64,000 nucleotides of DNA from contig JBCFYV010009882.1 in assembly GCA_039000515.1 (NCBI GenBank), positions 62,786,817 to 62,850,816 of the forward strand. Reading direction: 5' to 3'. Under the pieces are notes generated by a model. It made no database searches. It saw nothing but the letters and a program-made list of their open reading frames with translations, and was not told where the DNA came from. Source of the DNA: Timema cristinae. Lineage: Eukaryota; Arthropoda; Insecta; Phasmatodea; Timematidae. The translations under genes and the position numbers were made by a program. Shown here in pieces: positions 12,772 to 25,448 of the stretch. The first letter of the stretch is position 1. Each line of letters opens with the position of its first letter.

Positions 12772-13143
12772 ACGTGCGCGCACAAGAGTTGGGTGAGGAC
12801 ACCAGTGCACTTATTGTTCCTTTCCTCTCTCTTTGCTTAGTTCAACCATCACTGACTCTTTTGAAAGGTAGTATTGTAGTTTAGGTTGAGGCATAAAGTT
12901 GACAGTAGGAACAGGAAAATACTTATTGATTCATACCAATTTTTAAGATATATTCGTTGCGCATGGTGGGCACATAATTGAATATTATTTTTTATCTCAT
13001 TAATTGAAAATGTTTTAATATGTTCTAACCACCTCGTCCTACTAACTGTTCACAGTGAATAAATAGTTTATATTATTGTATCCAGAAACAAATTAGCATA
13101 TAATCTAAACCCGAAAATATGGATGGACATTAGTTACTAATAG

Positions 13144-13345
13144 TATTATTATTATTAGCACTGCGTCTTACTACCCGTTCGGGCTATACGCACGTACGCT
13201 ATTGTGTAGTGTAAGGGTGATTGTGAGATTAAATGGAGGTTTAACGTGGAATCCGAACCATGTTGGATGCCTGGCATTCCATATATTCACAAGCTGTGAT
13301 TAATATACGTCTTGTCAGAGGTAAAGGAAGGGTTTAGTAATAGTA
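13144..13345 (-). repeat. tRNA-derived SINE (family A), 5'-truncated copy
   Basis: Starts with a short (TTA)n tail and 'gcactgcgtcttactacccg', then carries the body sequence of family A reversed ('aatggaggtttaacgtggaa', 'ctggcattccatatattcac'). It stops before the tRNA-like head, as expected for truncated reverse transcription of a minus-strand insertion. Confidence 0.75.
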
Positions 13346-13779
13346 AATCTACATAATTGAATAATGACCTATTCTTGTTTTAAACTATCTAATTTTACTG
13401 AACATAACACTATTTAGAATAATATTGATTAAAAATATTAGTCTTTTTAATTTCTCATGGGCTGAAGAAATTATCAATCAATCATGGAAATTTTCGGCCT
13501 CAAGATTATGTTGGTTCTAACGTTCTATGTGGTCCCAAAGTGAAAAAAAAAAGTTGATCCTATCTGTTTCCGTTTGACTTGTAAAACTTTGGAAGCACAA
13601 TAATAGAAAAATATACAAATTAAAATTAATAAAACTTGATCAATTTATATATGTGAATTTTAAATTAAGTAATCAAACGCAAGCTAGAATTGTGAAGAAG
13701 GTTTTAGACATACACCCCTATCATTAGATGAAAATATTTTAAACTATACAATTATACGCAGCACTCAGAAATAAAAAAA

Positions 13780-14992
13780 TAGGGCTGTGTCGATGCCGAT
13801 AACCGATACAATTTATCGGCCAATATTAGCACAATTTTTCAATGATAATGGGCCTTTTATCATGACGATATTCTACGCCAATAATTAAAATCCGTAGATA
13901 TATTTTAAATTCTCAAGTCATAAAAATATAATTCATAGTTAAAACAAAATATTTATATACAGTCTCTTGCATGTAAACACATATTCTTGAACTCTGCATT
14001 TGATATTTTATTTTATAATAAACAGCAAAACCAACATTCTAAACATAATAAACTATTCAATTTTATTTACCTTAAGGTTTATTTCAAATTATGAAATACT
14101 TGATAAACATATTAGAGATAAATATTTCATCAAGTAACAAAGTTAAAACTATCAAAAACAATATTAAGTGGGCCAGTCTGGTTTTATTTGCTGTGGATTT
14201 ACAAAAAATTAAAAACACATTGCATTATGGTTATAAATAACGTAGTTCTAATTGAATACAAGTTTTATACCAACCTAATATATAAGCTTTCAATACGAGC
14301 CGAAGCCTACGCATGCCACAGCATTTTGTTTTCTATTTAGATAATTTTCGTTTTGAATTTGAGTTATTTATTTTTATATACCCCTATTTTTTTCCGTTGG
14401 CCGAATTAACTAAGCTATATTATCATTATTGTGCTATTGTGTACTCTAGGGGCTAGTTGCACAGAACTACGTTCAGCAATCACGTGATTTTCTTTTCTTC
14501 ATGGTGCGAGACGTCAGCTGCATGGCAATTACTGAGCACTCCAAGATCTACTCGATCGATCACTCAATGAGCGCTCCCTGAGATCAGTTCTCAGAGCGCC
14601 TTTCAAGAGTAATGTCGAAGTACCAATTTACCGCTGTTGTAAATAGTTGTTTGTTTATTTTGTCATTTGACAGAGAAGTAATTTATTGATCATTTTATTG
14701 AGAATTAATAATGTAACAAACAGCAAGAACAAAACGTTCCACTGCCTGGGAATATTTTTATTTTCACTTCAATAAAAAAATACCTAGAAATGACTTTAGT
14801 AGCAATTCTTCTGTTTTGGTGGTTATCCTGAAAAGTGACAAAATCAGCTAATTCTTGTTTTTTAGTATTGTTACTGTACACTTTTGTAATGTTTCAAAAA
14901 GAACAAAACTATATCGGCATCAGTTACAGCCAATATCGGCAACAAAATATCGTCATCGGCAATATTTTCAAAACGACTTATCGGCCCAGCCC
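13780..14992. mobile_element. Non-autonomous DNA transposon with hAT-like termini
   Basis: The left end reads 'tagggctgtgtcgatgccga' and the right end, reversed, 'tagggctgggccgataagtc': imperfect terminal inverted repeats 1.2 kb apart. TATCGGC-type motifs recur inside both ends (13790-13830 and 14910-14985). The sequence ACAATTATAC occurs right after the right end (14994-15003) and also at 13749-13758, but there it is separated from the left TIR by about 22 bases, so the exact boundary is unsure. No transposase is visible. TIRs starting TAGGGCTG are typical of hAT elements. Confidence 0.6.
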
Positions 14993-16291
14993 TACAATTA
15001 TACATTGCTATATGCCATGTCAAACAAAACATAACTATGCATTTTAAACAAAATTGTTATAGATATTTCCGAAAAAAAATTAATTAAAAAATCACACAAT
15101 AATAAAATGTAAAAATGTACACAGCCCTTCAAACAATGCACGCATATACATTGTTTGCTCCTTTGCAAGATTGAGTAGGTTAGGGAGAAGAAGGTGAATC
15201 AAGATTCAGAAACTCCATAAATGAATGTATTTAATAAAATGGTGTATGTGACCTTGAAACTGGTGAGAACCATCACACAGAAACTACTCTCCGGTATAAT
15301 TCTTAACTTTTTATATGTTCTCGAAAGTGTAGGTTTTAAGAAGATATTGAACTGGTTACTATACTATTTTTGAAAGTTACGTGTCTTGTATAGAAATGAG
15401 TATGAAAGGCCCACAAATCACGGCACTTATTGAATACTATGACATTGCATTGCCGTAACCCCGTTGGAAGCATTGTCAGTCATACTTTCAATATATTATT
15501 GCGTGTATATATATATAAAAATACCAAATTAACACAATTTTTGCTAGCCATATTGATGTTCTAGGCCTAATGAAATATTCACATGCAAAAACAAAAATAC
15601 ACAAACAAATGTTGCAAGTATTTATTTAAAAACATACAAATATGACATCAATTTTAAACTAAGAAAAATCACATTAGTTTAAAAAAAATTGTTTTTGATA
15701 CTACTAGTAACTATTTGGTACAAAATTATAGAACTATTTCAAACTTAACAAATAACACAAAATATATATTTATGTTTAGGCCTAGTTTTGTATATCATCT
15801 ACAAAAATATATTATATATTTTAATAAAAGGATAGTTACTATCTGTGATTAGACTACAAATATGTCATCAACTTTTAAAGATAAAGGAAAAAACTGTTTG
15901 GATAAAGCCTATTAAGTTTTCATTACAAGATCATAAAACCATAATTTGAGGGTAAACATTTGTGCCAGCGTTAGTGAATACATATTTTTCTAAAGATGTA
16001 GAAGTAATTCAATTTTTAACACTGGATAATTAAAAATATATTGCTAATATTAAACTAAACAAATATCACTTGAATAAAATCCTAGTTGAGATATTAGAGT
16101 GGCGAAGTTTTGTGAATATTGCCAACATACTTTTGAGTGACACGATTAGTTTAGCAGTCATATGACGTTTTGATGGATAAGTATTTATAAAATGTGGTTT
16201 TGTGAGAGAAATAAAAATAGATAAAAAGTACAATAAATGTATATTATTTTCTCATTCAAAGTTTGAATCAGAAGATAAAGAAATGAAAGTT

Positions 16292-16452
16292 TTATCCGGC
16301 GTAGTGATGTCCAACATGGTGGCGGACGCCCCACTTGAAGTGCGCATGTTTGTCAGTCTTTACAAACGTGTGGACAGGTCCTGTGACGCCGTGACCTCCT
16401 CCATCTCTGCGCACGCGTGCCTCAGCCGGGTCAGTCTCTTCAGCCACCAACT
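16292..16452 (-). CDS. Exon 3: C-terminal His/Gly-rich segment
   Basis: Acceptor 'cttctatttcag' upstream of 16452. Completes a Glu codon with the G from exon 2, then 52 codons and TAA at 16294-16292. Contains '[15 protein letters not shown]' and '[20 protein letters not shown]'. GC-rich against an AT-rich background. Confidence 0.88.
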
Positions 16453-19400
16453 CTGAAATAGAAGTCAAAACTTAGAAGAACTCCTTGATTTCTGGAGAAT
16501 TAAATACTTTACGTGTCTGAATAGTTATAATAACTTAATCAATCGATGTTTGGATTAGGAAAAGGAATACTCTTTATTTTCTATTTATTATTTGTGGCGT
16601 ATCTTTAAGCTCGTTGAGTAAGATTGATTAAGGTAGCATCTTGGGAAATAAATCTGCTTTTGTCTGAAGAAAGAGTGGAAAGCCATTTAAGGAACTCACC
16701 TTCCATTCACTCAGCTTGGACTTTTATTCAGAACTTTCCATCAAAATCCAACCAGACTAGATGGTGTTCACATTTAGTCCAAATAGCAACAGATAAAGAC
16801 ATCTGAGCATTTGTTCCATCGAGAATATCCATAGTATTTCTTCACGAAATTGTTTTAATTAAATAATCTAAATAGTAGTTTGACATCTACGAAACTAGCT
16901 GTCCTTATAAGGTGTTATAAGGTAAAATTTAATTGTATGAACACAAAAATTGAAAAAGCAATCATTAGAATTGTATAAGTTTATTTACGTCGCAAAATAA
17001 AATCACAAATTTTAGAAGTTCTCTACTACTGTCATGACATAAATAAGGAAAATAAATAAAACATATCGTTCCTTTTTCATTCCTCATAATAGTTCTAGAA
17101 TAGTTTTTAGTGATGTGTGAATTATATTCAGGCTGATTTTTTATAAAAGATTGAATTATCTAATAAAAGTCATAATTTACTTAAGTCAACACAAAGATGG
17201 ATTTGTTCCAAAATGTTACCAAATCCATTCCAGTGCTGAGTCTACAATCTCAACTCTCGTTTAACGGTTTTAAGTTCATATGTGTTATATAAATTAGTTG
17301 GCTTGCTATTATTGTAATATTCAAGATTGTTTGTTAAATGAATCCTTCATGTGTAGCAATTTTTCCTGAACCAATAAATTAATAAACTACTTCACACAAC
17401 GAAACAGCTTTATCTATTTTATGATAACGTAATAATATTTTTGAATACTATAAGGTAGTTTATTATAAAGTAAAATATGTTTAAAAAAACAAGATAATGA
17501 CACTTTCAAAGAAAATTAATTAAAATTATCTACTATCTTAGGATCCAGATTAATTTTAGATATTGTTAAGTGGGCGGTAATTTAAAGACATAAAATCTAC
17601 GTGACAAACATTTATTGCTTATCTAAGAAACTTCGCCTTTGTTTTTAAAAATTATTAGCGTATGCACATAATTTTATAATAGTAGTCATGAAGTTTTACA
17701 AAATTATTTAAACACATTTTTTTTAAAATATACTACAAATATTAATATTAATATTTTGGAAAAGGTGCATACTAAGTGTGATTTCAATTTGTCCCTTTGT
17801 ATTGCTGAATACAAGTGCCAGTTGAAGTATGCAGGTGAAACGGCGGGAAAGTACAATTTTAACTTAAATTGAGTTATTGCTTACAGTTAGTGGACAATCA
17901 TGAGAATTTTAGATAATGTTTAAAAGAGACAAAATAGATATCCATCATTTTAGAATAAATAAAAAAAAATCTTTTCTGGGGTCTCTATGTTGATTGAGAT
18001 AATAAATTTGACGTCCAGAAAAATGCTTGTAATTTGATTTTTCCCTTTAGTATCCTGTACTCTTCAGTTATTATCAAATATTGAACGTTATTACAGATTA
18101 TAGTTAAGTAAAATATTAAGGCTTATAATGATTTAGCCTATTTAAGTTAATTCTGAATATATTTAATTTTATAATTAATACTCTTGTATAGTAAATTATA
18201 ATCATTTTGTAAATAAATGAAGCCCCTAATAGGAATAAATCACAAATAAAAAAATACTAGTCTTTCACCCCTATTTTCACTCCCTTTTCATTCGACGATA
18301 ACACCAAAAAATTATTATTGACTTTCCCTAGTTAATTTAACTATCTGATATTTGACACATTATAAAAAAAATTCACTATGTTTTACAACATGCAGGTGTT
18401 AGGCCTACCCGTACTAATAGATTAAGTGATAAAGAAAGTAGAATATTGAAGATATGTTCTTGCAGTTTCGTGTAGAGAGAATGGGAAACAACAATGCTGT
18501 TGTTGGTTATACAAAATGATTGATTATACTGATCTAAATTCCTCTGCTTCCAAACAAACGTCAAGTTTATTTTTAAAAAAGCTCCAGCTTTATTTAACAA
18601 ACAGACTCTAACCATTTTATCTCTAGAAAACTTTTACTTGTTAGTGTGTTTGAAATCGCCAAACACACATTTACTTGCCAAATGGGAACTTTATGGAGAT
18701 AATATCTTTAAATAACAAATTGTATTAACTTTGCCTAGCCTCACAAAACTCTAATATCTATGCTAATATTTAATAGTGTATTGGGATTTTAAAAATATCT
18801 GATATAAAGAAATCTAAATAATAAAACTAATTAAACTGATAGTATTAAATATAATAACAAAACTGAGCAAGAGTTTTTATTGAGGCATAAGCTATGCGCT
18901 TAGTTTAGGTAATTAGATCTTTATCACTGTATCTTATATAGGCCTTATTATACCAATAATGAAGCAATACACTGTCCAATGCATCTATATCAAATCAACT
19001 GACCCCTTTTAAGCATATACACATTAATATTAAATCATATATATCTATAAGAGCATTTATCTGGACATTGATTCCAATATTGTTAATTTTAAAGAAGATT
19101 TTATTTTATTGCTAAGAGCATAAATGATTCAAAATAAATCTCAATTATATGTAACGTGTATGTTCTTAATCTAGAATATAAAATATTCAGCAGCCCAAAG
19201 GTATCCAGGTTTGTGTGATATAGATATTAATCCCCTGATAGCTAAAGAGATGCCTTCTAGTGTGTTTGTTAATGACTAACCTTCGGCTGGTGCTCCATCA
19301 TCAAGGAGGAACACTCTGGCACAGCTAGGTCCAATCAGAGAAATCAGAAGAAGAGCACACACCACCATCTTAAACAAAATTAGTACATAAGGTGAAGAAT

Positions 19401-22400
19401 CCTTGTTAAAAGACAGTGACACTGAAAATACCTGAAAAACCACAAACGGATGTGGTTGCCCAACCCTATTACAAGTTGCACAGTGAACATTTTGGTAGGG
19501 TGACCTGGTGGTCTAGGGGTAAGGTGTCGGACTTCTGTGCTGGGGTCCGGGGTTCAATCCCCGGTCTCAGCACAGATTTATCTGATTACCAAACCCTACC
19601 TTCACCTCTGACAAGACATCTTGTGAATGTGGGGAATGCCAGGCCACCATCGTGGTTCGGATTCCACGTTAAACTGTAGGTCCTTCATTTCATCTCACAA
19701 TCACCCTACCACTACACATTAGCGTAAGTGCGTATAACCCGAATGGGTAGTAAGACGCGGTGCTAATAATAATAATAATAACATTTTGGTCATGCCAAGT
19801 CCATTGAAGATGTGTCGTATTAATGTTTTTCTCGTTATTTGTTTGTTTGTTTGTTTGTTTGTTTGTAGATAATGTAGGTGATATACGACCCCATTTGTAT
19901 TAGAGTGGTCAGATTTCCTGGCTACAGATCCAGAGGTCTTAGGTTAGATCACGGGAGCTTTCAAAAACCTATCTACTAAACAGTGGATCGGGAGTGGGGT
20001 CAGACTTAAACTCGTGAGAGCAAATTAGGAGCTATTTTAATAAAGAAGAGGTAGCTCTGGCTTAGAAAATTAATATTAATGGTAAAGATCTCATTTTGGT
20101 GACCACATGACACCCTCTATCCGCAAATGTTGGAACGATCAACGTTAAAGTCAAACATACTGACAAAACCTTAATAGCAGGAGTGAGGATGTGATTAATT
20201 AATGGTTGTTGTAATATTTATATTTGTTCTCTGTTGGCACATATAATATTAGAACTTGACAAATAGTCAATAAATGGGGGGAAAAATCCCATATTTAACA
20301 TGTTAATTGTATAACTTTATCTATGATTTAAAACGTTTCGTGTCTGGTATTTTGGTAAACAATGTATATAATATTGCTATCAATATCAAATATTTAGGAA
20401 CAATTTTAACTATAGATAACAAAAATAGATTAGAAATTAGGAAAATAATGCAGTCGAGAAATGCTTGTTATTACTCAGTCAGTAAGTTGTTGACATCTCG
20501 CCTGCTGTCAAAGAGATTTAGGGTGTTTGAAGATAAGGTGCTTAGGAATATTTTTGGTCCAAAAATAGGTTAAGATAGTGGGGAGTGGAGGATGCTATAT
20601 AAAGATGAGGTGCACCACGTTCAAGGTATTGAATGGCAAACCCAATGGGAAAAGACTATTGAGAGGACCCAGACACAGTTGGATAGCTCTGAGAGAGATA
20701 GGTTGTAATTAGATAGACTGTATAGAATTAGCTCAAGATAGGGATAGGTGGCGTAATTTTGTGAGTGTGGTAATACACTTTCGAGTTCCGAATACAATAG
20801 AGAAAGTAAGTATAATATTGCATTTTGGTCTTTCTGGCAATTCAATTTCAAATCACCAAATGATTATATATTGAGAGGGCGTAGCACTAGTGAGAAGTGC
20901 CCAACCCTGATTGGAAATTAACAAACACTAATTTTATAACATTTTATGATACATATTCCTAAGGAATTCTTACTTAAAACGAAGCCTATTCTGCAAACAT
21001 ATGATAGAATTAACTTTTTTTTTCAGATCCTTATATTTTTCAAACGTTGCATAAATTTATTTTAATTGTAATACTATTCGATTAATTGACACTGAGTGTG
21101 AAATTAGATTAATAATCTTTTTTAAAATTATTCATATTATATTTTCAAGGGGTTTTATTGATTGAGAAGCGATCTGATATGAAAGCTAGTCCTGTTTGTG
21201 CTATTTATATTATATAATGATTTGTAGCCTACAGGAATCTTATTTTGCTATCTGGCCAATAATATACCCGCCTCTGTGGCGTAGTTGGCTAACGCACTTG
21301 TCGTGTGGAACTGTATTTTCAGTTTTAGTTTTACATATTCTTACATATTTTACTGAATTATATAAATTTTCGTGCGTCTTATTTTTATGTCTGACGTTTC
21401 TAGTGTTATTAAAAGTAGAGAATGTGGTGTTGCCAGATAGTGGCCTCAGCAGCACGTCTCACGTGGCATGTCAGTATGTAAACACAAGTCGACGAGTTGT
21501 AAAATCAATACATTTTGGATCTGATTTGCTCATTTTCACATTAGTATTTAGTCAGGAGGGGAAACGGTTATAAAGTGGTAAGGCAAAGAACAAATAACGA
21601 TTAAAGAACATAAAATCAATCAAGGAAATGTAATTTGAAGTGTATTAGAATAAAAAGCGCTGAGACAATCTTTTGAACAGCAAATAAAACTATATATATA
21701 GTGTTAGTGTAATATTAACATCGGTTAGTATGTAGAGATCAAACATTTAACCTAGGACCTAAATAATAAGAATTATAGGAAATTGACACTATAAAATCCT
21801 GAGTGGTCTGATGTTCACATGTTTTTAAGGGGTTGGAAATAGTGGAGCAATATAACATAGCATCAGATGTTAATCAAACAAGTTTTCCAAGAATTCCACG
21901 TGACAAGTCATAATTCTATTTCTTTGTTATCTTTAATTATTGGAAAGTCACTTGAAACAAACTAATTATGCAATACAGATCGTTAAAAAACTAACAGTGC
22001 TGGTGTAAATTTATAAAAATGTTTTTGTTAGATATTTTAACTGAAATGTCTACATATTTATGTATTTATTTTGTATGATAATATAACATAAAAATCCTGG
22101 TTGATAAAAGACATAATAATTTATTTATTCCAGCTTCTCAAATGTATAAATATTTTATTTATCCCTCAAAGTAAAATCAATTTCCAATAGTGTTCGATTA
22201 TTATTTTTTAAATATTGTCTACATGTAATATTTCCCAAAACAAATAAATGTATAAATATTAAGTAACTAAGACATACTGTGATATGCCACTTCATATTAC
22301 CTAGCCTATAAGTTGTATTTTGCTATCTGAAATATGTATTTAAAAGGTCCAATATATATATCCGAACTATTTATTATTGTAATTGATGCCATGGTTTAAT

Positions 22401-24416
22401 ACTTTAATTTAAAACATTCCATGAAAACAAATCTGATACCGGCCTCAAGTAATATTTCCGGTATCATGATATGTTAGTGTTAGTCATGTAAACAGTTTTA
22501 AGTAAACTGTTAAATGTATTGAAAAAACTTCAAAGTAATAGTGTAGTTTATTTAATACTCTCCATAAATTTTATCATAACATAAAGATAGTTCTATGTGT
22601 TTGTACTTCAAGAATAACTTTCTGGCTCTCATTACATCGATATCCCATCAAAGGGATTACCATTTATATTAATTCACATATTATTTAACTATTCTATAAC
22701 TGATATAAATCAAATATATATATATATATATATATATACAAGTCAATATATTTTTTAAGTACTAGGTACTTATATTTTAATCAAATACTTACTTATATAA
22801 CAATTAATCATCTATAAGTATTTTTTTAAATAAGGTTTCTATAAGAAATAACTAACTGTTAAGCACGCCATGACTCAAAATTGTAATGTTTAGGATCTAT
22901 AGAATTTCTTATGTGTATTTGTCTATGTTTGGATCTATGCTAATCTAGGACTTTACATATGTGGTGGTATGAGGTTAATCGGAGAAGTGCACTGGCACTA
23001 ACTTTTAGAGTTGTATTTTATCTTACCACCTCTCTGAGCTTTACAAATATTTACACCATTGAGGTATCTCTGTGTATGATATAAAGTATAGAGAGTGAAC
23101 CCGCATTTACTTGACGGATGATAGGAAGAAATGTTGTAAAATATTCTTAATAAACTGGCGGGAAAGTGAATACACATCTCCCCAGAAATATCGACTCATT
23201 ATCCCTCATGCTCTTCAATGTGTGGTAGAGGGAAATTATTAGTGTTAAAATCCTTACATATTTATTAAAATTATAGAAAATAGTTCTCATACACATTCTC
23301 ACTGTAAAATATATTATGGTCAAACGTTTTCTTAATTTGTAATGTTTTATATACTTAATCACTCTAGTAAAAATTATGTCTACAAACAATAAAAAAAACA
23401 TTTTATGATAAGATAAAGATGGTTAACTTTAAATGAACGCAACAAAAGTTTTAAAATATTATAGAAAAACCATTTAAAACATTGTCACCACTTCAGTAGA
23501 CCTAGTAAGGGATTGAACTAGTGTCCAATGCCCATCATTCAACTTATGAGACCAACTCGGTTAACAAAGAATTGTGTTTCATTAGCTTTGTACCTATATT
23601 TTTAATAAACTCTGAAATTATTTTGAACTTTCTACAATGTAATTGATTAAGTTACTTTTAATAAGTTTATTTTTAGCGTTATTACTGTAAGGTTATAAAA
23701 TATATATCTCAAAAAGAATAAAAATTATGTTTTTATTGACAACAATTTTTTGAATAACTTTTATCAACTAATGAGCTGATATATAGATAATACAGTTAAA
23801 AAAACATGATGATCCTATTTTGTCAGTTGCTTTATAGTTAATAAAACATTTCCGCTCTTAGTTATTTAGTAAGGTATTCAGTTAATTAGTTGGTTAACGT
23901 CTTTGTTTAAGTTATCGTAGAAAGAAATACATCGGAGTTTCATAAAGGCAAGAATATAAGCCTGTGTGAAAGGAAGATTTTCAATTTACAATCAAACTCG
24001 AACATTTCATTATAGCTCAAATCTGAATCTGCACTCTATTTTAACTAAAATGTATGAATTTGACTCATTTTTTAAAATATATTAGATTTCAGAGCTAAAT
24101 TTAGATTGGGATTGAAGATTTCGAATTCGTGCATATGGTAAGCTTGTAAGATAAAACCAATTATGGGCAAATACTCATTATGTTTGGCGTCAAGAGTCTT
24201 ACATATTACGCGTGAGCTAGTAATCTGGAACTAAACTAAGTAACTGCAGCTATTGATTGTAAATTTTGCTAACGATAATTTTACTGGGAGGTTGTGTGAT
24301 TGTGATTTCAAGCTACAAATGTTGATATGCTTGAAGCTATTACGAAACTATGATCTCAAAATTTAATGTGAATGACTATTATACCGGCTTTCACTCACCA
24401 GCTTGAATGAAACCAT
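16292..24416 (-). CDS. Small secreted Gly/His-rich protein, probably cuticular (three exons, complete)
   Basis: Exons 24399-24416 (MVSFKL), 19281-19368 and 16292-16452 join in frame to an 88-residue protein. Residues 1-23 form a clear signal peptide: a Lys near the start, a hydrophobic core '[13 protein letters not shown]' and a small-residue end 'PSCA'. After an acidic segment comes 'ARVRR', a furin-like basic site, then the mature-looking C-terminus '[20 protein letters not shown]' followed by [10 protein letters not shown] do not know a defined function. I recall similar [17 protein letters not shown] tails in uncharacterized insect proteins, which suggests a conserved cuticle or peptide-like product. 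All donors are good (GTGAGT, gttagt) and exon 2 has a TACTAAT branch-point match. A TATA box lies upstream at 24501-24506. Confidence 0.82.
16453..19280. other. Intron 2 of the small secreted-protein gene
   Basis: 2.8 kb of AT-rich sequence. I see no repeats with clear boundaries and no coding segments. Confidence 0.6.
19281..19368 (-). CDS. Exon 2: signal-peptide core and acidic segment
   Basis: Acceptor 'actaattttgtttaag|ATG', with a TACTAAT branch-point match just upstream; donor 'GAAG|gttagt'. 88 nt, entering in phase 0 and leaving one base (G). Encodes '[20 protein letters not shown]' and then 'LLDDGAPAE'. Its ATG could serve as a start by itself, but the branch point and acceptor directly before it point to an upstream exon. 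Confidence 0.85.
19497..19779 (+). mobile_element. tRNA-derived SINE (family A), near full length with target-site duplication
   Basis: Starts 'agggtgacctggtggtctag' with an A-box match (TGGTCTAGGGG), followed by a B-box match (GGTTCAATCCC), an unrelated body, and an (AAT)n tail. The 11-bp AACATTTTGGT occurs exactly before (19486-19496) and after (19780-19790) the element, showing insertion by target-primed reverse transcription. Its tRNA source is not determined. Internal pol III promoter boxes are intact in appearance. Confidence 0.92.
19838..19866. repeat. (TTTG)n microsatellite
   Basis: About seven tandem copies of TTTG. Confidence 0.9.
20300..20800 (+). pseudogene. LINE reverse transcriptase C-terminal fragment (family 2)
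   Basis: The plus-strand frame contains '[20 protein letters not shown]' followed by '[13 protein letters not shown]' and '[15 protein letters not shown]', the familiar end of insect non-LTR reverse transcriptases. The sequence up to 20790 gives, in other frames, the typical 3' end ('ELAQDRDRW', 'FRVPN'). The element is 5'-truncated and frame-shifted. Related fragments lie at 46828-46995 and 62750-63640. Confidence 0.8.
21268..21320 (+). repeat. tRNA-like SINE head fragment
   Basis: Contains 'cctctgtggcgtagttggct', an almost perfect A box (TGGCGTAGTTGG), but no B box or paired stems follow. Interpreted as a truncated tRNA-derived SINE, not a tRNA gene. Confidence 0.45.
24399..24416 (-). CDS. 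First coding exon, 18 nt (MVSFKL)
   Basis: ATG at 24416-24414, six codons, then a perfect donor 'CTG|GTGAGT'. It supplies the Met and Lys that the hydrophobic exon 2 lacks. This exon is too short to be found as an open reading frame. Support: phase 0 on both sides, the donor, and a TATA box 85-90 bases upstream. Confidence 0.72.
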
Positions 24417-24500
24417 GTCGTATTAGATGGCTAGCAGCTTAGTCGCACAATAGGCTACTGTTGGAAACAATGTGATAGTCTGGTGGCGCTACGATTGCCT

Positions 24501-24506
24501 CTTATA
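24501..24506 (-). promoter_or_regulatory. TATA box of the small secreted-protein gene
   Basis: Minus-strand 'cctataagaggc' (TATAAG) lies about 90 bases 5' of the ATG at 24416. A start site 25-30 bases downstream, near 24472, would give a 5' UTR of about 55 bases. Confidence 0.55.
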
Positions 24507-24886
24507 GGAACAAGAGTAAAGAGGGGAATATTTTTGGTGCGTGGCAGCACTGGTACGATACTCCACTTCCCTACATAGTTCTCTCTCCTTCAAGCAAAAA
24601 AAACAACTAAACAAACGATTGCTGCGAGTGCAACTGACCGTAAAAGTTAGGTTTTGCTTGTTTTGATTTTCCGTTACATTCAACAATGACTAAGGTTTTA
24701 GGAAAATGATGTTTGTTGAGGTCAAATAGTTTTTACAAATTTGCAATACATGTCATGAAAAACTCGCTTGGTTCTACACCAGACCTAAATAGTATTTAAG
24801 CATAATAATATGTGTAGTTTCATCTTATGTTTATAAAATCATTTGAAGATGAAACCTTTAAATGAGGTTACGAACCAGAATATACA

Positions 24887-24888
<2 letters not shown>
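24507..24888. other. Upstream flank of the small secreted-protein gene
   Basis: Probable proximal regulatory DNA, with a somewhat GC-richer patch at 24480-24620. No specific binding site is assigned. Confidence 0.4.
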
Positions 24889-24890
<2 letters not shown>

Positions 24891-24939
<49 letters not shown>

Positions 24940-25205
24940 GCACCGCGTCTTACTACCCGTTCGGGTTATACGCACTTACGCTAATGTGTAATGGTAGGGT
25001 GATTGTTAGATGAAATGAAGGACCTACAGTTTAACGTGGAATCCGAACCACGGTGGAGACCTGGCATTCCACACATTCACAAGATGTATTGTCGGAGGTG
25101 TAGGAAGGGTTTGGAAATCAGATAAATCTGTGCCGGGACCGAGGATTGAACCCCGGCCGCCAGCACAGAAGTCTGACACCTTACCCCTAGATCACCAGGT
25201 CACCC
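24891..25205 (-). mobile_element. tRNA-derived SINE (family A), full length with target-site duplication
   Basis: Minus-strand copy: (ATT)n tail at the left, reversed body, and the tRNA-like head at the right ('cccctagatcaccaggtcac' is the reversed A-box region, 'gattgaaccccgg' the reversed B box). The 12-bp AATATACATATT occurs at 24879-24890 and again at 25206-25217, an exact target-site duplication. The tail is about 50 bases of ATT repeat, suggesting a fairly young insertion. Confidence 0.94.
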
Positions 25206-25408
25206 AATATACATATTGATATATTTAATAAAAGCTATATATTATTTTATAAATTTTATCTAGAGATGCTGTCTCACTTTCAACTATTAATTTTAAAATT
25301 ATAGATTTTAATTAACCCAGCAACAGAAAAATATATTACCCACATAACAAGTTATTAAGTGCTAAATTTAGAAAAAATAAATAATATACTTATACCAAAA
25401 GGTTATCA

Positions 25409-25447
<39 letters not shown>

Positions 25448-25448
25448 A

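Larger units (their letters stand above)
19369..24398. other. Intron 1 of the small secreted-protein gene
   Basis: 5 kb intron holding a SINE (19497-19779), a (TTTG)n run, a LINE fragment (about 20300-20800), a tRNA-like fragment (21268) and an (AT)n run near 22711-22738. The remaining sequence, including 21600-24398, is AT-rich without recognised features. Confidence 0.6.
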
